From: Sedimenticola sp.
Lineage (GTDB): Bacteria; Pseudomonadota; Gammaproteobacteria; Chromatiales; Chromatiaceae
Direction: 5' to 3'
DNA length: 58,024 nucleotides
Assembly: GCA_026984735.1 (NCBI GenBank)
Contig: JALSRN010000030.1
Coordinates: forward strand, 1 to 58,024
This document shows, one piece after another, positions 16,636-26,287 of the stretch. How positions within the stretch are numbered: position 1 is the stretch's first letter; every line of letters begins with the position of its first letter. Under the pieces are notes generated by a model that was not told where the DNA came from, ran no database searches, and worked only from the letters and a program-made list of their open reading frames with translations. Made by a program: the position numbers and the translations under genes.

Positions 16636-18054
16636 TCAGAGACCGGCATGCGCCGCCACCGCCACCGCGATGGCGGCGGCGATGTCGGTTTTGCACTGTT
16701 TCTGCGTGTACTCCAGCAGCTCCGGGTGTTCCTCCACGAACGCGGTGGTGAAGTCGGCCTGGCGCAACTTGGGATGGCGCAGGATGTTCTCGTAGTAGGG
16801 CTTGGTGGTGCGGATGCCGTGCACCTCCATGTCGCGCAGCGCCCGCTCGCCGCGGTTGAGCGCGTCGTCCCAGCTGAGAGCCCAGACGATCACCTTGGCG
16901 ATCATGGAGTCGAAATAGGGGGGAATCTGGTAGCCGGTGTAGATGGCCGTGTCGGTGCGCACTCCGGGCCCTCCCGGCGCATAATAGCGGGTGATGCGCC
17001 CGAAGCTGGGCAAAAAGTTGTTCTGCGGATCCTCTGCATTGACCCGGAACTGGATGGCGAAACCCCGCCGGCGGATCTCGTGCTGGCGAAAGCGGAGCTT
17101 GAGTCCCGCCGCCACCCGGATCTGCTCCTCCACGATGTCCACGCCGGTAATGGTCTCGGTGATGGTGTGCTCCACCTGCACCCGGGTGTTCATCTCCATG
17201 AAATAGAAGCGGCCGTTGCCGTCCATGAGAAACTCCACCGTACCGGCGCTTGTGTAGTTCACCGCCTTGGCCGCGATCACCGAGAGGCCGCCCAGATACT
17301 GGCGCTGTCCTTCGTCCAGCTGGGGTGAAGGGGCGATCTCGATGAGCTTCTGATTGCGCCGCTGGATGGAGCAGTCGCGCTCGTAGAGGTGGATGCAGTT
17401 GCCGTGCTGGTCGGCCAGCACCTGCACCTCGATGTGGCGGGGATCGACGATGCACTTCTCGAGGAACACCTCGGCGCGGCCGAAGGCGGCGGTGGCCTCG
17501 GAGATGACCCGCTCGTAGTTCTTTTTCAGCTCTTGGGGAGAGTCGCAGCGCCGGATGCCGCGTCCGCCTCCACCGGAGGTGGCCTTGAGCATCACCGGAT
17601 AACCGAGCTCTTCCGCGATCCGAAGCGCCTCGTCCAGACTTTGAAGGTTCTCCTCGGTGCCGGGCGTCACCGGGACGCCGGCTTCGATCATCGCCTTGCG
17701 CGCCTCGGTCTTGTCGCCCATGCGGCGGATCACCTCGGCGGTGGGACCGATGAAGGTCAAGCCGCGCCGTTCACAAGCGGCGGCGAACTCGGGGTTTTCG
17801 GAAAGGAATCCATAACCGGGGTGGACCGCGTCGCAGCCGGTCTGCAGCGCCAGATTGACGATGCGGTGGATGTTGAGATAGCCGGCCACCGGATCCTCGC
17901 CGATGGAATAGGCCTCGTTGGCCTTCTTCACGTGCAGGCTGTAGCGGTCGGCTTCGGTGTAGATGGCCACCGAACGGATGCCCATCTCCGCGCAAGCCCG
18001 GATGATGCGCACCGCGATCTCGCCCCGATTGGCGATGAGAATCTTACGGAACAT
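16636..18054 (-). CDS. pycA: Pyruvate/acetyl-CoA carboxylase biotin carboxylase subunit (PycA)
   Basis: 472-residue ATP-grasp biotin carboxylase that charges biotin with bicarbonate. It begins MFRKILIANRGEIAVRIIRAC, has HPGYGFLSEN, the glycine loop GGGGRG (161-166), the ERDCSIQRRNQKL segment, and the catalytic MEMNTRVQVEHT block. Its length and C-terminal extension beyond a standard AccC (about 450 residues), together with the pycB gene nearby, favour subunit A of pyruvate carboxylase. A role as AccC for fatty acid synthesis cannot be excluded because accB is not next to it. It is the last gene of the purE-purK-antiporter-UPF0114 run. Confidence 0.87.
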   Translation of the reverse strand: MFRKILIANRGEIAVRIIRACAEMGIRSVAIYTEADRYSLHVKKANEAYSIGEDPVAGYLNIHRIVNLALQTGCDAVHPGYGFLSENPEFAAACERRGLTFIGPTAEVIRRMGDKTEARKAMIEAGVPVTPGTEENLQSLDEALRIAEELGYPVMLKATSGGGGRGIRRCDSPQELKKNYERVISEATAAFGRAEVFLEKCIVDPRHIEVQVLADQHGNCIHLYERDCSIQRRNQKLIEIAPSPQLDEGQRQYLGGLSVIAAKAVNYTSAGTVEFLMDGNGRFYFMEMNTRVQVEHTITETITGVDIVEEQIRVAAGLKLRFRQHEIRRRGFAIQFRVNAEDPQNNFLPSFGRITRYYAPGGPGVRTDTAIYTGYQIPPYFDSMIAKVIVWALSWDDALNRGERALRDMEVHGIRTTKPYYENILRHPKLRQADFTTAFVEEHPELLEYTQKQCKTDIAAAIAVAVAAHAGL

Positions 18055-18069
18055 TGGTCAATCCGCCGG

Positions 18070-18579
18070 TCAGTGGTGGTGCTTGCCGCCGATGCGGTCC
18101 ATGGAAGCAAAGAGTACCCCAGAAATCACCAACGTTACATGGATAATCACTTTCCAGAGCAGTTCGTCATGACCCACCTCGTTCACTTTGACGAAGAGAC
18201 GCAACAGCTCGATTCCGGAAATGGCCACGATGGAACCGATCAGTTTGATCTTGAGATCGCTGAAATCCACTTCTCCCATCCATTTGGGCTTTTCGTGATC
18301 TTCGGTGACATCGATGCGGGAAACGAAGTTCTCATAACCGGCGAAAATGATGATGAGCAGCAAATTGGAGACGAGCGCCACGTCGATGAGGGACAGCACG
18401 CCCACCACCGTTGCGGTTCCCCCTTCTCCATAGAGCACTTCGGGCACCAGGTGGATGAATTCTTTGTAGAACTTGACCAGCAGCAAGCCAATGGTGGCCA
18501 CCAGGCCGAGATAGATGGGCACCAGAAGCCAACGGCTGTTGAACATGAAACGTTCCAACACATATTCCAATTTCTTCAT
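18070..18579 (-). CDS. UPF0114 (YqhA/TIGR00645-like) membrane protein
   Basis: 169 residues, from MKKLEYVLERFMFNSRW, with GGAGAA upstream of the ATG at 18579. Three or four membrane helices are visible: WLLVPIYLGLVATIGLLLV, VVGVLSLIDVALVSNLLLIIIF, IKLIGSIVAISGIELLRLF and VIIHVTLVISGVLFAS. The order and the GYENFVSR motif match the UPF0114 family, whose function is unknown. It is 15 nt upstream of pycA and 19 nt downstream of the antiporter gene, so it is probably co-transcribed with both. Confidence 0.9.
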   Translation of the reverse strand: MKKLEYVLERFMFNSRWLLVPIYLGLVATIGLLLVKFYKEFIHLVPEVLYGEGGTATVVGVLSLIDVALVSNLLLIIIFAGYENFVSRIDVTEDHEKPKWMGEVDFSDLKIKLIGSIVAISGIELLRLFVKVNEVGHDELLWKVIIHVTLVISGVLFASMDRIGGKHHH

Positions 18580-18598
18580 TTCGTTCTCCGATAAGACG

Positions 18599-19582
18599 TC
18601 AGCCGCCTCCACTGCCCAGGGCTTTCAGCAGCCCGAACTGATAGGCGAGAAAGACCGCCAGCAGAACCGCTCCCGATCCCCGCTGGATGATTCCCTCACC
18701 CGCTCTTTTGAACCCGCGGGCCATCAAGTAGAGGGTGACGGCGAGCCCCAGCATCAAGGGAAAATCGCGCACCAGAACCAGGGATTCCACCTTCCCCGGC
18801 CCGATGGTTCCCGCGATTCCGAGAACCGCCAATATGTTGAAGAGATTGGAACCCACCACATTGCCCACGGCGATGTCGTCCTCCCCCTTTCGGGCGGCGA
18901 CGATGGAGGCCGCCAGCTCCGGAAGGGAAGTGCCCACGGCAATGATGGTGAGCCCGATCACCAGATCGCTCACGCCGAACGCACGGGCCACCCCCACCGC
19001 TCCCCAAACCAGCATCTTGGAGCTGATCAACAGCAGCAACAGGCCGGAGACCAGCAGCAGCCACGCCTTTGCCGGCGGCATGGCCGCCGGGATCTCTTCG
19101 CTATATTCCGCGGCCAGAGGGTCGTCGGGAGGGGAAATGCGCGCCAGGTGGACCGTCCACAGCACCAACGCCGACATGCCACCCAGCAGCAGCAGGCCGT
19201 CGAGCCTGCCCAAGGTTCCGTTCCAGAGCAGCGCCCATGCCGCCGCCATCACGGCGAGCATCAACGGAAACTCGCGGTCGAGAGTGCGGGAGTGGACCCG
19301 CAGCGGCGCCAGAAGAGCGGTCGCGCCCAGAACCAGCGCCATGTTGGCGATGTTGGATCCGATGGCGTTGCCGACGGCGATGCCGCTGTTGCCCTGCCAG
19401 GCGGCCACGGCCGAGACCAGCATTTCGGGCGCGGAGGTGCCGAAAGCGACGATGGTCAGTCCGATGATGAGGCTGGAGACGCCCATGGCGCGCGCCAGCC
19501 CCGCCGCCCCCTCCACGAAACGGTCCGCGCTCCAGGCCAGCAGGGCCAGGCCCACGATCAGCGCCCCGGCGTAGGCGATCAC
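18599..19582 (-). CDS. Calcium/sodium:cation antiporter (CaCA family, YrbG-like)
   Basis: 327-residue inner-membrane exchanger with two inverted alpha-repeats. Repeat 1 has VAFGTSAPEML and GNAIGSNIANM; repeat 2 has AVGTSLPELAAS and GNVVGSNLFNI. These carry the conserved acidic and polar cation-binding residues. About ten hydrophobic segments are seen. The start is GTG at 19582, which overlaps the purK stop (GTGA) and has GGGGAG seven nt upstream. The same frame stays open upstream through purK, but that part is an off-frame shadow. Expected role: Ca2+ export in exchange for Na+ or H+. Confidence 0.9.
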   Translation of the reverse strand: MIAYAGALIVGLALLAWSADRFVEGAAGLARAMGVSSLIIGLTIVAFGTSAPEMLVSAVAAWQGNSGIAVGNAIGSNIANMALVLGATALLAPLRVHSRTLDREFPLMLAVMAAAWALLWNGTLGRLDGLLLLGGMSALVLWTVHLARISPPDDPLAAEYSEEIPAAMPPAKAWLLLVSGLLLLLISSKMLVWGAVGVARAFGVSDLVIGLTIIAVGTSLPELAASIVAARKGEDDIAVGNVVGSNLFNILAVLGIAGTIGPGKVESLVLVRDFPLMLGLAVTLYLMARGFKRAGEGIIQRGSGAVLLAVFLAYQFGLLKALGSGGG

Positions 19583-20679
19583 TCCCCCGTCTCCCCGCCT
19601 TCGCCGAGAACTTCCAAAAGGTCGGCAAGCCGCTCTTCCAGCCGCGACTGTTGCGCGTCGACCAGCGTCACGTGCCCCACTTTGCGCCCGGGCCTGGACG
19701 CCTTGCCGTAGAGATGCAGGTGCGCCCCGGGAATCTTCAGCACCCGGGAGGGAGGAGGCGCCTCGCCGATGAGATTGACCATGGCGGCATGGCCGGTGGG
19801 CGAAGTGGCCCCCAGCGGCCAGCCGGCGACGGCCCGCAGGTGATTCTCGAACTGGCTGGCGACGGCGCCTTCGATGGTCCAGTGGCCGGAATTGTGCACG
19901 CGCGGCGCCATCTCGTTCGCCAGCAACTGCTCGCCGACCTGGAAGAATTCCACGGCCAACACCCCCACATAATCGAGTCGCTCCAGGATGCGCGCCACCA
20001 GCGTTTCCGCCCGGGATTGCAGCGGATCGCCGGGACGGCTGCGGGAGAGCCGCAAGATCCCATCGCCGTGGAGATTCTCGGCCAGCGGATAGAAGGCCAT
20101 GGCGCCATCCCGTCCCCGCACGCCGATGAGAGAGACCTCTCGCTCGAAAGCCACCACCCCCTCCAAAATGGCCGGCACCTCGCCGAGAGCCCGCCAGGCG
20201 GCGCGCGGCTCTTCGTCCGCGCCGATGCGCACCTGTCCCTTGCCGTCGTACCCCAGGGTCCGGCTCTTGAGGATGGCGGGAAGGCCCACCCGATCCACCG
20301 CCGCCGCCAGGCTCTCCTCGTCTTCCACCGCGGCGAAGGGGGCGGTTTCGATCTCCAGCTCGTGAAACAGCCTCTTCTCGGCCAGCCGGTCGCGGGCGGT
20401 GGCCAGCGCCAGGGGCCCCGGAAACACCTTTCCCTGCCCCTGAAGCCGGGCGACCGCCTCGGCGGGAACGTTCTCGAACTCGTAGGTGACCAGATCGACC
20501 TCCCGGGCGAGCCGCTCCAGCCCGGCTGGATCGCCGTAGGGCGCCTGGATGCCCTGGGCGAGCGGCCGCGCGCAGGCGTCTCCGGCCGGGTCGAGGACCA
20601 TGAACTCCATGCCCAGAGGGTAACCGGCCAGCGCCAACATCCGCGCCAACTGGCCTCCGCCCAGGATGCCGATCTTCAT
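19579..20679 (-). CDS. purK: N5-carboxyaminoimidazole ribonucleotide synthase
   Basis: 366-residue ATP-grasp enzyme of purine synthesis. It uses ATP and bicarbonate to convert AIR to N5-CAIR, the substrate of PurE. It begins [23 protein letters not shown], contains [55 protein letters not shown] and the SQFENHLRA stretch, all PurK landmarks. The start overlaps the purE stop as ATGA and the end overlaps the antiporter start as GTGA. Confidence 0.96.
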   Translation of the reverse strand: MKIGILGGGQLARMLALAGYPLGMEFMVLDPAGDACARPLAQGIQAPYGDPAGLERLAREVDLVTYEFENVPAEAVARLQGQGKVFPGPLALATARDRLAEKRLFHELEIETAPFAAVEDEESLAAAVDRVGLPAILKSRTLGYDGKGQVRIGADEEPRAAWRALGEVPAILEGVVAFEREVSLIGVRGRDGAMAFYPLAENLHGDGILRLSRSRPGDPLQSRAETLVARILERLDYVGVLAVEFFQVGEQLLANEMAPRVHNSGHWTIEGAVASQFENHLRAVAGWPLGATSPTGHAAMVNLIGEAPPPSRVLKIPGAHLHLYGKASRPGRKVGHVTLVDAQQSRLEERLADLLEVLGEGGETGE

Positions 20680-21170
20680 CGATCTTCGGCGGGATCGGGG
20701 CTGGCCAGCACCGCCTCCGTCTGGCGGCGGCGCCACGCCTCCAGCGCCTCGAGGATCTCCGCGTGGGAGTTGCCGAGAATGGCGGCCGCCAGCAACGCCG
20801 CGTTGGCGGCGCCGGCGCGGCCGATGGCGAGCGTGCCCACGGGAATGCCGGCCGGCATCTGCACGATGGAGAGCAGCGAATCCATGCCGTTGAGCGCGCG
20901 CGACTGCACCGGCACCCCCAGCACGGGGAGAGAGGTCTTGGCCGCCACCATTCCCGGCAGATGGGCGGCGCCACCCGCCCCCGCGACGATCACTTCGATT
21001 CCGCGCGAGCGGGCCTGGCTGGCGTACTGGAACAGTTTGTCCGGGGTACGGTGGGCCGACACCACCTCTTTTTCGAAAGGGATTCCCAGTTCCGTCAACA
21101 CATCCGCCGCATGGCGCATGGTCTCCCAGTCGGAACGGGACCCCATGATGAGTCCGACCAGTGGTTTCAT
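20676..21170 (-). CDS. purE: N5-carboxyaminoimidazole ribonucleotide mutase
   Basis: 164-residue PurE (class I). It begins [21 protein letters not shown], with the SAHRTPD motif, [21 protein letters not shown] and [17 protein letters not shown], all conserved in the mutase. It converts N5-CAIR to CAIR. I chose the ATG at 21170; open frame continues upstream without homology. It overlaps purK by 4 nt. About 120 nt separate it from the small gene that ends the cbb run. Confidence 0.96.
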   Translation of the reverse strand: MKPLVGLIMGSRSDWETMRHAADVLTELGIPFEKEVVSAHRTPDKLFQYASQARSRGIEVIVAGAGGAAHLPGMVAAKTSLPVLGVPVQSRALNGMDSLLSIVQMPAGIPVGTLAIGRAGAANAALLAAAILGNSHAEILEALEAWRRRQTEAVLASPDPAEDR

Positions 21171-21292
21171 TCGACTGCTTTCTCCCCTTTTCCGGCGAGA
21201 GGCCCCGAACCGGCGTTTCGGCGCCCCGCCGACGGGCCGCTCGAGAAAAACGGCTATTATGCCGGATTCTCCGGCAACGTGCTCCGCCCCCC

Positions 21293-21586
21293 TCAGCCGC
21301 CCAACGCCCTGCGCACCAGGGTTTCCCACTCCTCGTCCAGGCTCTGATGCTCCGGAAATCGGGTGCCGGCTCTCTGGTGCCAGTAGCGGGCGTTCCCATG
21401 ATCGCCCTCCACGCGATGGAGGTAGGCGTGGATGCGCGCCGCCTCGCGGTCGGAGAGCGACTGCACGATCCGGTGGGCGGCATCCCAGTCGCCCTTGCGC
21501 TCCAGCCACAGCGCGCGAAGACGATCGTCCAGGCCGGCGGGGGGATGCGAGTCTTCCAAAGAGTTCAAGAAGGTTTCGAAGTCCAT
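21293..21586 (-). CDS. Conserved small protein downstream of cbbO
   Basis: 97 residues ([16 protein letters not shown] ...). I recognise it only as a conserved hypothetical seen in proteobacteria. The central stretch ([20 protein letters not shown], then [22 protein letters not shown]) looks like one TPR-type helical pair; the end [14 protein letters not shown] is acidic/amphipathic. It is soluble, with no signal peptide. The start at 21586 is preceded by GGACGTAAG. It follows cbbO by 62 nt on the same strand and may belong to the cbb transcript. Function unknown. Confidence 0.8.
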   Translation of the reverse strand: MDFETFLNSLEDSHPPAGLDDRLRALWLERKGDWDAAHRIVQSLSDREAARIHAYLHRVEGDHGNARYWHQRAGTRFPEHQSLDEEWETLVRRALGG

Positions 21587-21648
21587 CTTACGTCCGTCGG
21601 ATCGATCCGATCTCATGGTGGAAGAAACGGTGGTTCGATTCTTCGCCT

Positions 21649-23889
21649 TCAGCCGGTGAGCGACAGAAAGATGCGCGGCAGCCTCTCCGGCAACCGCTCG
21701 ACGTTGTCGACGATGGTGTAGCGGCCGCTGAAGATGTCGTTCACATAGGCGTCTCCGGCAGGGTCCAGGTTGATACAGTAGCTGTAGATGCCGTCCGATT
21801 CCAGTTCGCGCACCGCCATGCGGGCGTCTTCGATGAGGTGGCGCTCGTCGCGAACGTCCACGTCGGAAGGCTCGCCGTCGGTGAGCACCAGCAGCAGCTT
21901 TTTGTCGGCCTTCTGGTGGGAGAGATAGTGGCCAGCGTGCCGCATGGCCGCTCCCATGCGGGTGGACCAGCCGGCCCCCATGGCGGCCAGGCGGGCCTTC
22001 ACGTCCAGATCGAAGCCTTCGTTGAACCCCTTGATATGGTAGTAGCGCACCTCGTGGCGGGTGTTGGAGTGGAAACCGGCGATGGAGAGCCGGTCGCCGA
22101 GCCGTTCGATGGCCCAGGTGAGCAGCGCCACCGCCTCCTGTTCCAGTTCGAGCACGGTCTGGCCGCCGCCGCCCACGGGTTGGCCGAGGGATTCGGAGAG
22201 GTCCAGCAGCAGGGTCACGGCGATGTCGCGGTCGTCGTGCTTGTGGCTGACGTTGATGCGGGGATCGGGATCGTGGCCGCTGCGGTAGTCGATGAGAGAG
22301 CGGATCGCCACGTCCAGGTCCAGCTCGCTCCCCTCTTCCTGATAGCGGAGGCGTACGTAGCTCTGCGGCTTGAGCAGGTCCAGCAGCCGCTCGAGCTGCT
22401 TGGCCACCCGGTGGTGCCGGGCCAGCAGCCGGTCGACGAGAGCGGGTTCGCCGGCCGGATGCAGCGATTCGAACAGGCTCACCCAGTCCGGACGGTAGGT
22501 GCCCGTGGTGTAGTCCCACTCGGGATAGAGGCGCGGCGGCAGCGTGTCGCCGGCCTCGCGCGCCTCGGTCCGGGTGGGCTCCACGGCGAAGTCCTCGTCG
22601 TCGTCCAGCTCGTGGAACCGCCACAGATTGCGGTTGTCGTCCCGATAGGGGATCTCGGTGTCCTTGAACCAGACGTTGGCCGAGGCGTCGGAAGCGCGCC
22701 GGGTGCGGGCCATGAACTGGATGCCGAGCTCCTCCATCTCGGCGGTGGAGCTCTCGCTCCCCTCCACTGCCTCGAAGAAGCGCCGACGGAACTCCAGGAT
22801 GTGGGGGCTGGCGTAGCCGTGGCGCGGATCGAGAATGGCGCGTGAAAGCAGCGCGAGGCGGTGGCGGATGCAAGCCTCCTGCGCCTCGTCGCACTCCCCT
22901 TCCACCGGCACCGGATGCAACGCGAGAAAGAGCCGGCGCAATCCCGGATATTCCCGCATCAGAAGATGCTCGATGCGACAGTCCTCGAAGGTCTCGATGG
23001 CGAGGCGCTGCATGGGGCTGCGGTTGTCGGCGAACACCGGCACCGTCCAGCGCCGGTGGCCGGCCATGTGAGCCAGGGCGGCGAGATACTGCTCGAAGCC
23101 GCTGATGCCGTCGTCGGCGTCGTCGTTCACGTCGGGAAGGAAGATCCCCCCTTCGTCGAAATAGGGCCGGGGATCGCTGCGTTCGTCGAGCATGCGCGAA
23201 TAGGGGTAGATGGGATCCTCGATCCCCCAGAGCGCCCGCTGAAACAGCGCCAGGCGGCGCTCCACGTCCACCAGCAGGGTGCCGTCCCGCTCCCGCTGCA
23301 TCACCGCGCGGCTGTCCGGCGAGTCGAGACGGAAATAGTCGGCCAGATGGTCGGGGTGGTGGTTGTGCTGGCGGATGCCGTAGGCCATCCAGCGCCTGAG
23401 CCCGCCGATGTTGAGCTCGCCCAGCAGCCGCGGCGCGTTCTCGAGGAAGGGCACCAGTCCCGGGCTGGCCATGGTGGCGTGGGAGCCGTGAATGGAGATG
23501 GAAGTCTTCTCCACCATCTCCTGTACCAACTCCAGGTAGCCTTCCAGCGAGCGCAACGATTCCAACCGCCGCGCCACCGCGGCGAGGGTCTGCAAAAAAG
23601 GGACGATGGCCTCGGCGTTGGGGCTGCGCGAGATCTGGTAGGCGGCGCGCGCCACCGCGTCGATCGACTCTTCGCCCACGTGCCGCGCCACCTCGGGCGC
23701 TTCCTCCATGAAGACCAGCACCGGCTCGGCGCCCCGTCCCATCAGGCAGAGCAGCTCCACCCCTTCGAGCAGCGAGCGGACGCCTTTTTCGGAAAGCCGC
23801 CGCCGGACTTGCCCCAGCGCTTCGGGCAGAAGCTCCCGTACCCGGCTGTAACCGCACTTCACCGCCGCGTCCATCGTTTCCCGCCCCAT
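21649..23889 (-). CDS. cbbO: RuBisCO activase adaptor CbbO (vWA domain)
   Basis: About 746 residues. The N-terminal 500 residues are a CbbO/NorD-type helical region. The C-terminal von Willebrand A domain has the MIDAS DLSES at 563-567 and the TDGEPSD loop starting near residue 670. CbbO bridges the CbbQ hexamer to inhibited RuBisCO. It starts 4 nt after the cbbQ stop. Two ATGs compete: 23889, and 23874, where GGGGCGGG is better placed. The order cbbM-cbbQ-cbbO is the form II activase arrangement, which makes CbbO a better call than NorD; no nor genes are present. Confidence 0.93.
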   Translation of the reverse strand: MGRETMDAAVKCGYSRVRELLPEALGQVRRRLSEKGVRSLLEGVELLCLMGRGAEPVLVFMEEAPEVARHVGEESIDAVARAAYQISRSPNAEAIVPFLQTLAAVARRLESLRSLEGYLELVQEMVEKTSISIHGSHATMASPGLVPFLENAPRLLGELNIGGLRRWMAYGIRQHNHHPDHLADYFRLDSPDSRAVMQRERDGTLLVDVERRLALFQRALWGIEDPIYPYSRMLDERSDPRPYFDEGGIFLPDVNDDADDGISGFEQYLAALAHMAGHRRWTVPVFADNRSPMQRLAIETFEDCRIEHLLMREYPGLRRLFLALHPVPVEGECDEAQEACIRHRLALLSRAILDPRHGYASPHILEFRRRFFEAVEGSESSTAEMEELGIQFMARTRRASDASANVWFKDTEIPYRDDNRNLWRFHELDDDEDFAVEPTRTEAREAGDTLPPRLYPEWDYTTGTYRPDWVSLFESLHPAGEPALVDRLLARHHRVAKQLERLLDLLKPQSYVRLRYQEEGSELDLDVAIRSLIDYRSGHDPDPRINVSHKHDDRDIAVTLLLDLSESLGQPVGGGGQTVLELEQEAVALLTWAIERLGDRLSIAGFHSNTRHEVRYYHIKGFNEGFDLDVKARLAAMGAGWSTRMGAAMRHAGHYLSHQKADKKLLLVLTDGEPSDVDVRDERHLIEDARMAVRELESDGIYSYCINLDPAGDAYVNDIFSGRYTIVDNVERLPERLPRIFLSLTG

Positions 23890-23893
23890 CCGT

Positions 23894-24697
23894 TCAGCCG
23901 AAGACGGCCTCGATCGCCTGGTCCAGGGTTTCACGGATGTCGGCGTCGTCGGTGATGGGCCGCACCAGCGCCATCCGCGCCGCGTCCTGCACGGCGATGC
24001 CCTTTCGCAACAAGTTGGCCGCATAGACCAGCAGGCGGGTTGAGATTCCCTCGTCCAGGCCGTGGCCCTTGAGCTTGCGCGCCGCTTCGGCCACCTTCAC
24101 CAGCTTGCGGGCGGTGTCGTCGTCCACGCCGGTCTCGGATGCGAGAATCCGCGCCTCCTCCTCCGCCGGCGCATAATCGAAATCCATGGCCACGAAACGC
24201 TGCTTGGTGGACTGTTTGAGATCCTTCATCAGGCTCTGATAGCCGGGGTTGTAGGAGATCACCAGTTGGAAGTCGGGATGCGCCTTCACCACCTCTCCCT
24301 TCTTGTCCAGGGGCAGGGTGCGACGGTGGTCGGTGAGCGGATGGATCACCACGGTGGTGTCCTGGCGCGCCTCCACCACCTCGTCGAGATAGCAGATGGC
24401 GCCGATGCGCGCCGCCGTGGTGAGGGGGCCGTCCAGCCAACGGGTGCCGTCGGCGTCCAGCAGATAGCGTCCCACCAGGTCGGCGGCGGTCATGTCCTCG
24501 TTGCAGGCCACGGTGATCAGCGGGCGGCCCAGGCGCCACGCCATGTACTCCACGAAGCGCGATTTGCCGCAGCCGGTGGGGCCTTTGATCATTACGGGCA
24601 GGCGCGCGGCATAGGCGGCCTCGTACTGCTCCACCTCGTTGCCGTGAGGGTGGTAGAAGGGTTCCCGGTCGATCTTGTACTGTTCGATATCGATCAT
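23894..24697 (-). CDS. cbbQ: RuBisCO activase CbbQ (MoxR AAA+ ATPase)
   Basis: 267 residues. Walker A GPTGCGKS at 39-46, Walker [11 protein letters not shown], and sensor-1 in [12 protein letters not shown] are those of the CbbQ/NorQ branch of MoxR ATPases. It forms a hexamer that, with CbbO, strips inhibitory sugar phosphates from RuBisCO. I chose the ATG at 24697 ([15 protein letters not shown]). It lies 87 nt downstream of cbbM, separated by a strong hairpin terminator, so its expression is probably lower than that of cbbM. Confidence 0.95.
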   Translation of the reverse strand: MIDIEQYKIDREPFYHPHGNEVEQYEAAYAARLPVMIKGPTGCGKSRFVEYMAWRLGRPLITVACNEDMTAADLVGRYLLDADGTRWLDGPLTTAARIGAICYLDEVVEARQDTTVVIHPLTDHRRTLPLDKKGEVVKAHPDFQLVISYNPGYQSLMKDLKQSTKQRFVAMDFDYAPAEEEARILASETGVDDDTARKLVKVAEAARKLKGHGLDEGISTRLLVYAANLLRKGIAVQDAARMALVRPITDDADIRETLDQAIEAVFG

Positions 24698-24727
24698 CTC
24701 ATTTACCTGAAAAGCGGAAGACGCGGT

Positions 24728-24755
24728 CAAAAAAGCCCCCGACGAAGCGGGGGCT
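24728..24755 (-). terminator. Rho-independent terminator/attenuator between cbbM and cbbQ
   Basis: On the minus strand AGCCCCC-GCTTCGTC-GGGGGCT is followed by TTTTTT: a 7-bp GC-rich stem and a U-tract. It lies 30 nt after the cbbM stop and 31 nt before the cbbQ ATG. Partial read-through would make RuBisCO far more abundant than its activase. Confidence 0.85.
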
Positions 24756-24784
24756 CTTGCACTTCGTCCGGAGAAGGCGGGCGC

Positions 24785-26164
24785 TTATTTGTGCACGCCC
24801 AGCTTCTCGCGCCAGCCCGGATAGAGCTTGTCCGCATCGTGGGGGAAGGATTCGAAGGCGCGCGCGAACTCGCGATGCTCCTTGGCCCACTCGATGGGAT
24901 CGGCGCCGGCCTTCCAGCACTCGTAGGCCTGGCGCAGAGAGATGGCGCCGGCCGCCGGGCTGTCGATGTGGCCGTAAGAACCACCACCGGCGGTGTTGAT
25001 GACGTTGGCGTGGCCCAGGTTCTCGAAGAAACCGGGCAGGCGCAGCGCGTTCATGCCGCCGGAGATGATGGGAGTGGTGGGCTTCATGCCGTACCACTCC
25101 TGGTGGTAGACCGGGCCGTCGCAGCTGTCGCGCTCGATCATATAGGCGATGATGCGGTCGTCCTTGTCGCCCTCCATCTTGCCGTAGCCCATGGTGCCCA
25201 CGTGGATGCCGGACGCCCCCTGCAGGCGGGCGATCTTGGCGAGCACGAAGGCGGTGTAGCCCCGCTTGGAGGAGGGAGAGGTGATCATGCCGTGGCCGGC
25301 GCGATGGTAGTGGAGATACTGATTGGGGAACCAGCGGCGAGCGGTGGTGATCATGCCGGGGCCGCCGACGAAGCCGTCCACCAGGAAAGCCACGTGGTCG
25401 GCGTTCTCGGCGAAGGTCTCGAGGATGAACTCGCCGCGAGCGAGCATCTCCGCGTGGGAATCGGCGGTGATGTTGGCGGAGAAGAGCTTGGCCTCGCCGG
25501 TCTCGTCCTGGGCGCGGCGCATGGCGTCGGCCACCAGCGGCATCACCTTCTTGAGGGGGGCGAACACCTGGTTGCCCTGGGGTTCGTCGTTCTTGATGAA
25601 GTCCCCGCCCAGCCAGAACTGGTAGGCCGCCTCGGCGAAGGGCTCGGGACGCAGACCCAGCTTGGGCTTGATGATGGTGCCGGCGATGTAGCCGCCGTCC
25701 TTGACGGGACGACCCAGGATGCGCCACAGGTCGGAGATGTCCTTGGCAGGGCCGTCGAACAGCTCGATGGCGCGGCGGGGCATGTAGAAATCGATCATCT
25801 TGGCGTATTCGACGTCACCCATGCCCTGGTTGTTGCCGATGGTCAGGGTGAGGAAGGAGACCATCATCATGCGGCCGTCGATTACATTGCGATCGAAGAG
25901 CTCCAGCGGATAGGCGATGCGCAGATCCTCGTTCTCCTCGTCGATGTGGTAGACCAGCGCGTCCACGCCCTTGGTGAACTCGTCGGTGGTGGAGACCTCC
26001 ACGTTGGTGCCGGTGGAGGACTCGGCGGCGAAATGCGCGGCGGTGGCCAGATAGCCGTAGCCGGCCTTCGGCTTCATCTTGTAGGCGACCAGAATGTGCT
26101 TGCCGCCGGCGATGAGGTCTTCTTCTTTGAGGCTGAGATCAGCATAACGACTGGATTGATCCAT
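24785..26164 (-). CDS. cbbM: Form II ribulose-1,5-bisphosphate carboxylase/oxygenase
   Basis: 459-residue form II RuBisCO, the CO2-fixing enzyme of the Calvin cycle. From the ATG at 26164 ([24 protein letters not shown] upstream) the catalytic residues fall at their standard form II numbers: Lys166 in GTIIKPKLG, and carbamylated Lys191 with Asp193/Glu194 in [11 protein letters not shown]. Loop 6 Lys lies in [10 protein letters not shown] and the phosphate-binding Gly run in [11 protein letters not shown]. No cbbS gene is present, as expected for form II. It is divergent from cbbR and is followed by cbbQ and cbbO. The enzyme is adapted to high CO2/low O2, which fits sulfidic or microoxic habitats. 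Confidence 0.98.
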   Translation of the reverse strand: MDQSSRYADLSLKEEDLIAGGKHILVAYKMKPKAGYGYLATAAHFAAESSTGTNVEVSTTDEFTKGVDALVYHIDEENEDLRIAYPLELFDRNVIDGRMMMVSFLTLTIGNNQGMGDVEYAKMIDFYMPRRAIELFDGPAKDISDLWRILGRPVKDGGYIAGTIIKPKLGLRPEPFAEAAYQFWLGGDFIKNDEPQGNQVFAPLKKVMPLVADAMRRAQDETGEAKLFSANITADSHAEMLARGEFILETFAENADHVAFLVDGFVGGPGMITTARRWFPNQYLHYHRAGHGMITSPSSKRGYTAFVLAKIARLQGASGIHVGTMGYGKMEGDKDDRIIAYMIERDSCDGPVYHQEWYGMKPTTPIISGGMNALRLPGFFENLGHANVINTAGGGSYGHIDSPAAGAISLRQAYECWKAGADPIEWAKEHREFARAFESFPHDADKLYPGWREKLGVHK

Positions 26165-26245
26165 GGGTCTTTCCTCGTGTTGAAATGGCATTCGTTCATC
26201 GGCCGTCGCCGAAGTGGGAGCCATTCTGCCCTCGCCGTGGCATAA

Positions 26246-26265
26246 TTGAAAATCGATGTTTTCAA
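26246..26265. promoter_or_regulatory. CbbR operator candidate in the cbbM-cbbR intergenic region
   Basis: Perfect inverted repeat TTGAAAA-N6-TTTTCAA, containing the T-N11-A core expected of LysR-type sites, followed by AT-rich DNA up to the cbbR start. It lies in the 123-nt divergent region, 81 nt upstream of the cbbM ATG and 22 nt upstream of the cbbR ATG. It is probably bound by CbbR to activate cbbM and repress cbbR. Confidence 0.7.
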
Positions 26266-26287
26266 TATTCAATATAGATAATCATCT

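Noticed and set aside
18599-20974. A single 791-codon open frame on the minus strand
   Set aside because: The first half is an off-frame reading of purE/purK. Only the last 327 codons encode a real protein (CaCA antiporter), starting at GTG 19582 coupled to the purK stop.
21649-24697. NorQ-NorD of nitric oxide reductase
   Set aside because: CbbQ/CbbO and NorQ/NorD are homologous, but these genes directly follow cbbM and no norCB genes are present.
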